From the NCBI GenBank assembly GCA_964030785.1, contig OZ034966.1:6424652-6488651 (forward strand): a DNA stretch of 64,000 nucleotides, given 5' to 3'. The stretch's first letter is position 1, and every line of letters begins with the position of its first letter. The notes under the pieces are model-generated. The model was not told the origin of the DNA and did no database searches. It worked only from the letters and a program-made list of their open reading frames with translations. A program made the translations under genes and the position numbers. The DNA is from Siderastrea siderea (lineage: Eukaryota; Cnidaria; Anthozoa; Scleractinia; Rhizangiidae). Positions 9,394 through 16,275 of this stretch are shown one piece after another.

Positions 9394-10035
9394 TTAGATT
9401 TTTTCGTCGAAATTTCGGGCTACCTTTTTTTTGACATTATCAACATACAAAAAACTATATGGATCCTTAGTGGCCTTTTGGTAATTTTCTTTGTTAACAC
9501 CCAATTCTCTACAAATCATGGATTGTTCATTTCTTGATGGGAAATCGAATATGCAATAATGTGAACTATTCAGTCTTATTGTTTTATCTGTCCCATAATA
9601 ACTTTGTGACAAATAGATACAAGAGCAGTTTTTGTTTCTAGAATTGGTGAAGTAGTCACGTATCCGTTCGTCATTTTTCTTACCTGTATTCAAATAGTCA
9701 TCAAATATGATTAATTTTTGGTTTTCATCAGACAAATCTGTCAGAGGGATTATATCATTGTTACTCGCTTCTATCACATCATAACCGACCTCTTTTGATA
9801 TTGGTTCGAAAGATTTCAACAGGTGCTTATATTTGCTTTGCTGTAGATTGCGAGCGTAAAGGTATATCTTGTCAAAATAGAGAAGCCTATATATCATTTC
9901 GAGAACAAGGTTGGTCTTGCCCCCACTAGAAGGAGCACAAAGGAGCATCCTGAAACATCGGTCTGGCATAAAACTCTTTAATTGAACAAAATCGTCATTG
10001 TCATCATCTTGGATGTCGTAATTTTGAATCTTCAT
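9394..10035 (-). CDS. genome-packaging ATPase (FtsK/HerA-type, A32-like)
   Basis: 213 aa. The Walker A motif APSSGGKTN lies at residues ~34-42 and the Walker B motif KLIIFDDYLN at ~108-117. Two hydrophobic strands then lead to a sensor-like region with SRNKNCSCIYLSQ. This is the expected size and motif order for the Polinton/adintovirus packaging ATPase, which pumps genomic DNA into the capsid. The ATG at 10035 is preceded on its strand by TAAACAAATGATATATG, nearly the same as the sequence before the divergent 331-aa gene, suggesting a shared bidirectional control region. Confidence 0.9.
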   Translation of the reverse strand: MKIQNYDIQDDDNDDFVQLKSFMPDRCFRMLLCAPSSGGKTNLVLEMIYRLLYFDKIYLYARNLQQSKYKHLLKSFEPISKEVGYDVIEASNNDIIPLTDLSDENQKLIIFDDYLNTGKKNDERIRDYFTNSRNKNCSCIYLSQSYYGTDKTIRLNSSHYCIFDFPSRNEQSMICRELGVNKENYQKATKDPYSFLYVDNVKKKVARNFDEKI

Positions 10036-10167
10036 ATATCATTTGTTTATACAATTTCACACGCTATGCGACACGCTATACGACACGCTATGCGAGCGTT
10101 TTTATATATGATAACCCTAATTTTTCCGAACAAAATACGAAATTTTATGTAAACAAATGATATAATG
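10033..10167. promoter_or_regulatory. divergent intergenic control region with mirrored GTAAACAAATGATATA motifs
   Basis: Between the ATPase (-) and the 331-aa gene (+), both start codons are immediately preceded on their own strand by TATAAACAAATGATATATG or TGTAAACAAATGATATAATG. Between them lie three short direct repeats of 'acacgctatrcg' (10060-10095). A similar TTTATGTAAACA motif precedes the C2H2 gene at 17257. Confidence 0.5.
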
Positions 10168-11160
10168 AGTTTACTCAAATGGAAAGAAATGGCTGAGAAA
10201 CGATCCGAGCTTGGTAAAAAGATTAACACAGTAAGAGATACAATAAAACAAAAAAAGATATCTGATCAAATGGGTGAAGTCGAGGCAGAGAAACTTTTCA
10301 AACCTATAACATCTGAGTTAAAGGAACTTACAGCCCCAAAAGCACCGTTGAGAAGATTACCAAAGAAAAAGCGACCTGTTCCAGATTATGGAATAGCTAT
10401 TGATGATGAAGTGCCTGATTATGGATTGGAAGATCTATTTGGTGATCAAGTTCTACCTGAAAACGAGAAACAATTGGTTCCAAAACCTCCATCTTATGAA
10501 GATGCCCTTAAGGATTTAGCATCAGGTAAAAAACAAATGTATATAGATCCAGAATACATGTATGAACCTGAAGATCTTCCTCCAGAATACGAAGAAGAAG
10601 AAGTACCAGATTACGAAATTCTTGAAGAGGATATAATAAATAAAGTTTTAGATGAACTTCAAATACCGAATTATGAAGACGTCGAATTACGACTTCAACA
10701 AGAAGATATGAATGACAAAAAGAGGAAATCTTATCTGAAAAAAATCTCGAAAGATGCTAAAGAGAAACGTTGGAAACTCAATGGTTATTGGAGTGATATC
10801 ACTAAAAAATTAAATAGTGGTTTGATTACTGAAGCTGAGGCTCAATATCGAAGAAAAATTATTCAAGATACAAGAAAGGTTCTGACTGATTATATGAATT
10901 ACCATCAACAAAAATTAACAAATATTAAAGGATCTGGTTTGAAGAAAAAAACAAAAAGAGGTGGACAGGTAATGTTTTTCAACAATCCGACAGAAATGAT
11001 TAAAAAACTTGAACTGATTATTGGATCGATGATTGCCGGAAATAATAGCATCGAACTACGGAATACAGGCGTCGCTCTTCTCGACATCTTGTTAAAAAAC
11101 GCTATTTTGAACAGACCACAATACAACAAAATATACAAAAACTATTTTAGTCTAAACTAA
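10165..11160 (+). CDS. Tyr/Pro-rich structural protein with PPxY motifs
   Basis: 331 aa. A charged helical N-terminus (LLKWKEMAEKRSELGKKI) precedes a disordered middle with repeated acidic-Tyr motifs (PDYG twice, PDYE, PNYE) and two PPxY sequences: PPSY at residues ~108-111 and PPEY at ~139-142. A basic linker (LKKKTKRGG) leads to a C-terminal helical domain. PPxY is the late-domain motif used by other viral structural proteins to recruit NEDD4-family ligases for entry trafficking or ESCRT-mediated exit. A protein of this design is a recurrent neighbour of the ATPase in cnidarian Polintons as I recall them, but its function is unassigned. Confidence 0.65.
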   Translation: MSLLKWKEMAEKRSELGKKINTVRDTIKQKKISDQMGEVEAEKLFKPITSELKELTAPKAPLRRLPKKKRPVPDYGIAIDDEVPDYGLEDLFGDQVLPENEKQLVPKPPSYEDALKDLASGKKQMYIDPEYMYEPEDLPPEYEEEEVPDYEILEEDIINKVLDELQIPNYEDVELRLQQEDMNDKKRKSYLKKISKDAKEKRWKLNGYWSDITKKLNSGLITEAEAQYRRKIIQDTRKVLTDYMNYHQQKLTNIKGSGLKKKTKRGGQVMFFNNPTEMIKKLELIIGSMIAGNNSIELRNTGVALLDILLKNAILNRPQYNKIYKNYFSLN

Positions 11161-11161
11161 T
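11151..11161 (+). promoter_or_regulatory. late-type promoter motif TCTAAACTAAT (representative)
   Basis: TCTAAMTWAT-like sequences occur 5-15 bases before the start of most virion genes: 9397-9387 (-), 11151, 11931, 12336, 13703, 15017 and 15439. They are absent before the polymerase, ATPase and finger genes. This pattern is direct; that it is a late promoter read with the VLTF3-like factor is inference. Confidence 0.55.
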
Positions 11162-11168
11162 TGTATAA

Positions 11169-11939
11169 ATGAATAGACAACTCGTATTATCCAGTCACAC
11201 CATTAAAGGCATAAGTGGTAATAAACCATCGGATTTCACAATAAAATACAGTAATCCGATAATACTAGATTCAAACAGACAATATGAAATCGGCCTAGAC
11301 CGAATAATTTCGATGTCATTCACATGGTTTAACATTACGAAAGAACTCAATAATCAGAAAATAAGATATTCGACAGATAGTGGTGCTAATTGGACGGAAA
11401 TTATATTCAACCCTGGAGTATGGAATTACATTGATTTTGACAATTTAATCAAAGAAAAAACAAAAACAGGGACATCATCAAACCCTCAATATCCTATCAC
11501 TCTCGAGTTTGACGATACAATATTTCGAACAATAATAACACTTGCATCAAATTACAGATTAGATCTTACTCAAAGTAATTTTAATGATCTTATTGGTTTC
11601 AATAAAAAGATTCTAACAAGTAGTGTAAATGTCGGAGATTACATTCCTAATCTCTCACAAGACAGAGAAATATTGAATGTTCATTGTGATTTGATAAGTG
11701 ACAGTCTTGTGGATGGTGAAGAGTCAGATATTATATATAGTTTCAGTACTTCAACTCTCACTCCGAGTTATAGTTTCACACAAGAGCCTCGACGAGTACA
11801 GTTCAATCCAGTCAATAAAAATACGATTCATAAAATTCGGATTTATATCACCGACGGCAAACAAAGAATCATTGATCTTAATCATAGTGACACTTCATTC
11901 AGTTTGATTTTAAGAGAGAAGAGAGATTTATCTAACTAA
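11169..11939 (+). CDS. minor capsid (penton) protein, single jelly-roll type
   Basis: 256 aa. It lies directly between the PPxY protein and the core/major-capsid genes. It is beta-rich with regular alternation of polar and hydrophobic residues and begins with a RQLVLSSHT-type strand. Position, size and predicted fold match the Polinton minor capsid protein that forms pentameric vertices. Only 8 bp separate it from the preceding stop. The motif TCTAAACTAAT (11151-11161) overlaps that stop and sits just before ATG 11169. Confidence 0.75.
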   Translation: MNRQLVLSSHTIKGISGNKPSDFTIKYSNPIILDSNRQYEIGLDRIISMSFTWFNITKELNNQKIRYSTDSGANWTEIIFNPGVWNYIDFDNLIKEKTKTGTSSNPQYPITLEFDDTIFRTIITLASNYRLDLTQSNFNDLIGFNKKILTSSVNVGDYIPNLSQDREILNVHCDLISDSLVDGEESDIIYSFSTSTLTPSYSFTQEPRRVQFNPVNKNTIHKIRIYITDGKQRIIDLNHSDTSFSLILREKRDLSN

Positions 11940-11948
11940 TAGTTATAT

Positions 11949-12311
11949 ATGTCGTCGTATGAATACAAGCGAATTTATCACCCGAAACTAGGTCGTTTTG
12001 TGTATAAGCATAAAGGATCTGGGATTATTGTTGATAACATATTCAAACCAGTTGGAAGGGTGTTAAGTAAAGTTCCAGAAAAGGTTTTAAAACCTTTGGC
12101 CAAAAAAGCGCTTGAATCTGGTATTTCACATGCTGGAGACAAACTGGGGAAAAAAGCAGCTGAAAAAAGCGGAGAGCTTATTATGAGAAAATTACATGGT
12201 TCAACTAAACCATCATTAACTAAAACCACGAGAACTGCCAAACCAAAACAAGAAGAAGATTACAACACAATTCTGAATAGACTTATATCTGGTACTGGAT
12301 TAAGACGTTAA
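11949..12311 (+). CDS. small basic core-like protein
   Basis: 120 aa, very Lys-rich. The N-terminal module (YEYKRIYHPKLGRFVYKHKG) is followed by an amphipathic helical middle (VGRVLSKVPEKVLKPLAKKA) and a basic tail ending ISGTGLRR. It starts 9 bp after the minor capsid stop and has the TCTAACTAAT motif at 11931-11940. Size, charge and place in the capsid cluster fit a DNA-condensing core protein or a membrane-active helix comparable to adenovirus pX or pVI. Which of these it is cannot be decided from sequence alone. Confidence 0.55.
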   Translation: MSSYEYKRIYHPKLGRFVYKHKGSGIIVDNIFKPVGRVLSKVPEKVLKPLAKKALESGISHAGDKLGKKAAEKSGELIMRKLHGSTKPSLTKTTRTAKPKQEEDYNTILNRLISGTGLRR

Positions 12312-12353
12312 AATGTTATTAAAAAGTGAATTTTATCTAAACTACTCATATAA

Positions 12354-13643
12354 ATGAGTTTTAGAACAAATGAAAATCTTCAACGATATGAATACGTTCG
12401 TTTCCATTTGGATAATGTCATTGAGCAACCTGCTAACAATCAAAGCCAGAAAAAGACAGGTTACAGATTCACAATCAACGATCGGTCGACTATGTTTGAT
12501 TTCTTCAATGGGTATTTCGAAGTAACTAAAGAGCTTCAAAAAAGGGCAAATGGTGCTGGATATGCTGCAGCAGATCGCATCACAATGATAAACGGATCTC
12601 ACAGTCTAATCAGACATATGGTTATCAAATCTTCAGGCAAAATCGTGTATGAGAGTGATAATTTGCATCGAATAACTAATGTGAAAAATCTCCTTGAATA
12701 CAGCGATGACTTCAGTAGATCGGTTGGAAAGAATTCATTCTGGTATCTTGATACTGATAGAACTACAGCAGATACAAACACAGGTTTCGAGGCTCGTCGT
12801 ATTTTAACCCAAGCAGCACAAAACGACGGTAATGGGGCAGCTAAAACGATTAACGAGATGATACCGTTGAATCGATACAGTTTTTTCCAAGAATTAGAAA
12901 GAAAAATGTTGCCCCCGATGCAGCTCACAATTGAACTTACACTTAACGAAGACAGTGAATTAATTCACAAAGCAGGAGCGGCTGACGATGGAAGGGTTGT
13001 AGTAAAAAGATTGTATCTTTGGCTACCAAGATTGATCCCAAAAGACAGTATGTATAGTAATTTCGTTTCAGAGTTTCTCAAGCCAACAACCTGGACATAT
13101 ATGCGAGATCTCTACAATCAGTCAGCAAATACCAGAGCTATTCAGAATATGTTTCAAATCAGTCCAGCTATCGACCACGTTAAACATGTTTTTGTTTATC
13201 TCCAACGCACAGATGCACCAAATAATAATGAAGAAGAGAGGAGTCCATATTTGTTTGACACTTTCAAGCTGAATGCAGCTAATGCTAACAGCTCTTTATC
13301 AAGCTGTAGGCTTGAATATGGGAATAACGTTTTCTACCCAGAGCTTGAATATGATGCAGATTCAAAAATCAGGATATTCAATGATCTCATGTCATATGCA
13401 TTTCGTAAGAACGATTATAACAGTGGGACACAATTGAATATAGCAAATTACACCAGTTTGTATGGATTATTGTATTTCGATTTGTCATATCAGAAAGAGG
13501 TAGTGACTAGAGATCCTAAACAGTTGATTCTCCATTATCGTCTCAATGTAGCCCCTGCAGCAAACGTCCGAGCTCATAGCATTGTATTTTACGAGAGTGA
13601 GGTTGTAGTAAAGACAGTTGGAAACGAATTGATGATAGTTTAA
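12354..13643 (+). CDS. major capsid protein (double jelly-roll, hexon-like)
   Basis: 429 aa. It follows the minor capsid and core genes and has the size, beta-strand-rich composition and Tyr/Phe-rich strand pattern of Polinton/adintovirus double jelly-roll capsid proteins, such as FHLDNVIEQP near the N-terminus and LILHYRLNVAP near the C-terminus. It would assemble into trimeric capsomers. The ATG is preceded by TATCTAAACTACTCATATAA (late-type motif). The frame is fully open. Confidence 0.85.
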   Translation: MSFRTNENLQRYEYVRFHLDNVIEQPANNQSQKKTGYRFTINDRSTMFDFFNGYFEVTKELQKRANGAGYAAADRITMINGSHSLIRHMVIKSSGKIVYESDNLHRITNVKNLLEYSDDFSRSVGKNSFWYLDTDRTTADTNTGFEARRILTQAAQNDGNGAAKTINEMIPLNRYSFFQELERKMLPPMQLTIELTLNEDSELIHKAGAADDGRVVVKRLYLWLPRLIPKDSMYSNFVSEFLKPTTWTYMRDLYNQSANTRAIQNMFQISPAIDHVKHVFVYLQRTDAPNNNEEERSPYLFDTFKLNAANANSSLSSCRLEYGNNVFYPELEYDADSKIRIFNDLMSYAFRKNDYNSGTQLNIANYTSLYGLLYFDLSYQKEVVTRDPKQLILHYRLNVAPAANVRAHSIVFYESEVVVKTVGNELMIV

Positions 13644-13717
13644 ATAAATAAGTTTTACATCAATGAAAATTTAAATGAATATGTTTTTTAAAAGAGAATT
13701 TATCTAACATATATTAT

Positions 13718-14563
13718 ATGACACAACTATACGAAATTAAAGTTAGTTTATCACCAAACCAGAAAAAGAATCTTAGTAACGCGTATCATAAAAGAGAAAC
13801 AATAGTTCTAAGGCTCACGAAGGACTCTCTATCTGGGAATGACACTCTATACGTACCTCAGAATATAGTTAAGCGATTGGATAAAAATAGAAAAGTGAAA
13901 AAGGGAATGGACATTAAACTTTCTAAAACAAACATTAGAAAGCAATTAGGTGGATCTCTTCTGTCTACAGTTCTGTCGCTTGGAAGAACTTTTGCTCCAA
14001 CGATTGCTAAGACTCTTGGATTGTCGGCTTTAGCTGGAGCAGCTAGTGAAGGAGCATCTCAGATCATCAAAAAGATATCTGGAAAAGGAATTCAAACTGG
14101 TGGGTTTCTCATACCACAAAATAAAATCAACCAGTTGATAGCATATAAACATCTTTTGACCACAAAACAAAAACAAGATATATTAAATGCTCTACAAACA
14201 GGCTCTGGTGTTCATATAAAACCGACTAAAGTACAACAGGGTGGCTTTCTAGGGACTCTTTTGGCTGGTATAGCTGCTCCTCTTGCTATTGAGGCATTAA
14301 AGAAAATCACTGGTAAAGGTGCCCCTCAGATGGGTCAACCGAAACAAAGACCACCCAGATCTATATCACAACTAACCAATGATAATCAGGATGGTGGTTT
14401 GTTAGTTCCGATGTATAGAACTCCACCTTTTTATGGAAATTGGCCGAACGATACAATCGGTATGGGAATTAAAAAAAAAACTCCAAAAAAAAAGGGCGAA
14501 GGCCTGCTATTAGGAAAAAACTCACCCTTCAAAAAAGTCCCTCTTCTAAACATTTTGTTGTAA
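13718..14563 (+). CDS. membrane-active/pre-core protein with four QxGG motifs
   Basis: 281 aa. The N-terminal 65 residues are a small folded domain containing LSPNQKKNL. Hydrophobic or amphipathic segments lie at ~77-105 and ~178-197. The tetrapeptide QxGG occurs four times (QLGG ~76, QTGG ~126, QQGG ~173, QDGG ~224), each starting a new hydrophobic or proline-rich module. It ends GEGLLLGKNSPFKKVPLL. QxGG sites resemble the GG-type sites cut by adenain-like proteases, so the product is probably processed into several peptides, as adenovirus pVI and pX are. The protease reading frame starts inside its 3' end. TCTAACATAT at 13703 precedes the ATG. Confidence 0.65.
   Translation: MTQLYEIKVSLSPNQKKNLSNAYHKRETIVLRLTKDSLSGNDTLYVPQNIVKRLDKNRKVKKGMDIKLSKTNIRKQLGGSLLSTVLSLGRTFAPTIAKTLGLSALAGAASEGASQIIKKISGKGIQTGGFLIPQNKINQLIAYKHLLTTKQKQDILNALQTGSGVHIKPTKVQQGGFLGTLLAGIAAPLAIEALKKITGKGAPQMGQPKQRPPRSISQLTNDNQDGGLLVPMYRTPPFYGNWPNDTIGMGIKKKTPKKKGEGLLLGKNSPFKKVPLLNILL
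14488..14494 (+). promoter_or_regulatory. candidate -1 frameshift slippery heptamer A_AAA_AAG before the protease
   Basis: It lies in a nine-A run in the zero frame of the QxGG protein. An earlier ten-A run (14471-14480) gives a second possible A_AAA_AAA site. The protease frame has a stop at 14470-14472 and no ATG before about 14721, so some shift here is the simplest way to express the protease. Confidence 0.55.
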
Positions 14564-15021
14564 AACCAAAATTCCATAAGAATGTCCCATTAAGCAATTA
14601 TGATTTAATAAAATGGTGTAAATATCTGAATATCCCAATTAATGATGTATTGTCAAGAGATGAAAATGTTCCTCACAATCATAGACAGGCTCTATTCATT
14701 TACAATCTTGAACCGAGTTATATGTCAGGGAGTCATTGGGTGGCTACTTATGTTAAGGACAAAGTCCTCAATTACTTTGATAGCTTTGGTTTGCCTCCCT
14801 TCCAAGAAATGGTCAATCACGCGAGAAAAAAGAATTTAACATTGCTTCATCAGAACAATCAAATACAAAATTTACTGACGACAACATGCGGTTACTTCTG
14901 TTTATACTTTTTGAATGAGATGAATAAGGGTAAATCATATTTTGATCTGTTGGAAGTTTTCGACATATACGATACGACGAAGAATGAGAAATTCTTAGAA
15001 CAGTATTTCAAAAATATCTAA
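14494..15021 (+). CDS. adenain-like cysteine protease, no AUG, -1 frame
   Basis: About 175 codons. A basic leader precedes VPLSNYDLIKWCKYL, a typical N-terminal helix of Polinton proteases. The catalytic residues follow in the adenain/Ulp1 order: His in GSHWVA (14734), Asp in YFDSFG (14779), Cys in TTCGYFC (14887). The frame opens only after the stop at 14470-14472 and has no ATG until inside the fold (14721), past conserved sequence. Expression therefore seems to depend on a -1 shift from the preceding gene, making a precursor fused to its own likely substrate. The start at TTG 14650 is an alternative. It matures capsid proteins. Confidence 0.8.
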   Translation, partial: GRRPAIRKKLTLQKSPSSKHFVVKPKFHKNVPLSNYDLIKWCKYLNIPINDVLSRDENVPHNHRQALFIYNLEPSYMSGSHWVATYVKDKVLNYFDSFGLPPFQEMVNHARKKNLTLLHQNNQIQNLLTTTCGYFCLYFLNEMNKGKSYFDLLEVFDIYDTTKNEKFLEQYFKNI

Positions 15022-15032
15022 CTCATACATAT

Positions 15033-15433
15033 ATGAGATCATATTGCGTGAAACAAAAAAGGTCACAGAATGTGTTCCAGGGAGTGAAAGATATGTGAGA
15101 GCCAAAAATAACAGACTTATGATGAAATGTATTTGTGGTGAATGTGGTATTACGAAAACCAAATTTATCAAAAGCCAAAAGGGAGGTGAAAATCCATTAG
15201 GTAAGGCTTTTGAGGCAGCCAAAATAGCTGAACAAATAACTCGCAAAGTAATTCCATCAACCAATCATGTATTTGACCGATATTGGTCTGGTGATATCTT
15301 GAAAAATGCTTTTAATAAAGAAACTGGTATAACAAGCAAGAAATCCTGGACAAAACCAAAGAAGGGTACTGTTATGATGATGAGAAAGAATCCGAAAACT
15401 GGTAAATATGAGAATGTGTATGTTGAACCATAA
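15033..15433 (+). CDS. Cys-rich protein, first copy, with a frame break near its start
   Basis: The expected start is ATG 15033 (MRSYCVKQK), preceded by TCTAACTCAT at 15017. After nine codons the frame must move -1 at a six-A run (15055-15060) to stay coding; the zero frame stops soon after. The rest of the region (to 15433) is open. It has the same N-terminal module as the next gene (TECVPGSER, then MKCxCxECGITKTKF, a likely CxCxxC zinc site), then a distinct C-terminal domain (ISTNHVFDRYWS-type). Here the slip site is not canonical, so a one-base loss in the A run is more likely than programmed shifting. The function is unknown. Confidence 0.5.
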
Positions 15434-15454
15434 TGTTATCTAATCATATTATAT

Positions 15455-15640
15455 ATGAAATCATATTGCGTGAAACAGAAGAAACAGACAGAATGCGTTC
15501 CTGGTTCTGAAAGAGTTGTAAAAGCCAAAAATGGGAGATCAATGATGAAGTGTACTTGTGCTGAATGTGGTATTACAAAGACGAAATTCGTTAAACAGGC
15601 GGGAAACGGGGTCGCCCGTCGAAAGGGGCGGGCTTACTAG
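15455..15640 (+). CDS. Cys-rich N-terminal module, second copy, upstream of PLA2
   Basis: 61 codons starting MKSYCVKQK, preceded by TATCTAATCAT (15437-15447). It has ECVPGSER and MKCTCAECGITK (CxCxxC, probable zinc knuckle), nearly the same as the start of the preceding gene, so the module was duplicated in tandem. The zero-frame stop at 15638-15640 lies just past an A_AAG_GGG heptamer (15622-15628). A -1 shift there leads into the PLA2 frame, which lacks an ATG until 15715. This short ORF is probably the N-terminus of the PLA2 protein. Confidence 0.6.
   Translation: MKSYCVKQKKQTECVPGSERVVKAKNGRSMMKCTCAECGITKTKFVKQAGNGVARRKGRAY
15622..15628 (+). promoter_or_regulatory. candidate -1 slippery heptamer A_AAG_GGG
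   Basis: In the zero frame of 15455-15640 the codons are AAG GGG preceded by A, which fits X_XXY_YYZ. The -1 frame is closed by TAA at 15592-15594, so the shift must fall between there and 15640. GGG in the A site is not a strong eukaryotic slip codon, so loss of one base in the G run is a fair alternative. Confidence 0.35.
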
Positions 15641-16275
15641 ATACAGTAGCATCGACTGGTACTGATTTATTAATTCACCACGGTATTCCTTGGCTTGGAA
15701 AAAAAGCAGTTGAAATGGGAAGATATTATGGATCAGAAGCCTTGAGAAACCCAAAACTGCAGAAAAAGGCTATCGATTATACTCTGGATAAGTTAAATCC
15801 AATGATTCAGAATGTTGGAAGTCAAGCTCTTGATCAATTATCAACCAAAATCAGACCAAATAGAAAGTATAAAACTGACAGAAAGGATTTGGATGGTGGT
15901 AGTTTAGATATCCATAAACTAATTGGTAAATTACCAAGAAAAAAAGCTGGGTTCACTCCAGGTAAGTATAAATATTTAGGACCGTATAATCCGCTGGAAG
16001 AGCAGCTGCAGTACGATAAAAATACTGGAGAGGTCACCAAGTGGAATGTAAAACCTCTTAACAAGGTCGATGAAATAGCAGCTCATCATGATATTTGTTA
16101 TGACATGGGGAAGGACAAAGGTGAATGTGACAAAGTAATGGTTAAGTCATTAGATGAAATTCCTTATGGACAGATGCCAAAATGGGGACAAACAGCACGA
16201 TTTCTAATCAACACCAAGCAGAAACTAGGTCTTGGTGTAAAACAAAAGAAGCCAAAAAACGGAAAGCGGCGTTGA
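15628..16275 (+). CDS. parvovirus-type phospholipase A2 protein
   Basis: About 215 codons from the shift point. An ATG at 15715 gives 186 aa but would drop clearly coding residues (GLLDTVASTG...). The N-terminal half is helical. The C-terminal half holds a VP1-unique-type PLA2 domain: Ca-binding loop YLGPYNPL and catalytic DEIAAHHDICYD with the His-Asp pair and downstream Tyr. In parvoviruses this enzyme opens endosomal membranes during entry, and the same role is likely here. The last codons carry the A_AAA_AAC heptamer, 15 nt before the stop, that leads into the integrase. Confidence 0.75.
   Translation, partial: AGLLDTVASTGTDLLIHHGIPWLGKKAVEMGRYYGSEALRNPKLQKKAIDYTLDKLNPMIQNVGSQALDQLSTKIRPNRKYKTDRKDLDGGSLDIHKLIGKLPRKKAGFTPGKYKYLGPYNPLEEQLQYDKNTGEVTKWNVKPLNKVDEIAAHHDICYDMGKDKGECDKVMVKSLDEIPYGQMPKWGQTARFLINTKQKLGLGVKQKKPKNGKRR
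16254..16260 (+). promoter_or_regulatory. candidate -1 frameshift slippery heptamer A_AAA_AAC before the integrase
   Basis: The zero-frame codons of the PLA2 gene read CCA AAA AAC, a canonical heptamer (the same sequence is used by astroviruses). Its -1 frame enters the integrase exactly where conserved sequence begins. The zero-frame stop TGA follows within five codons. Confidence 0.6.
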
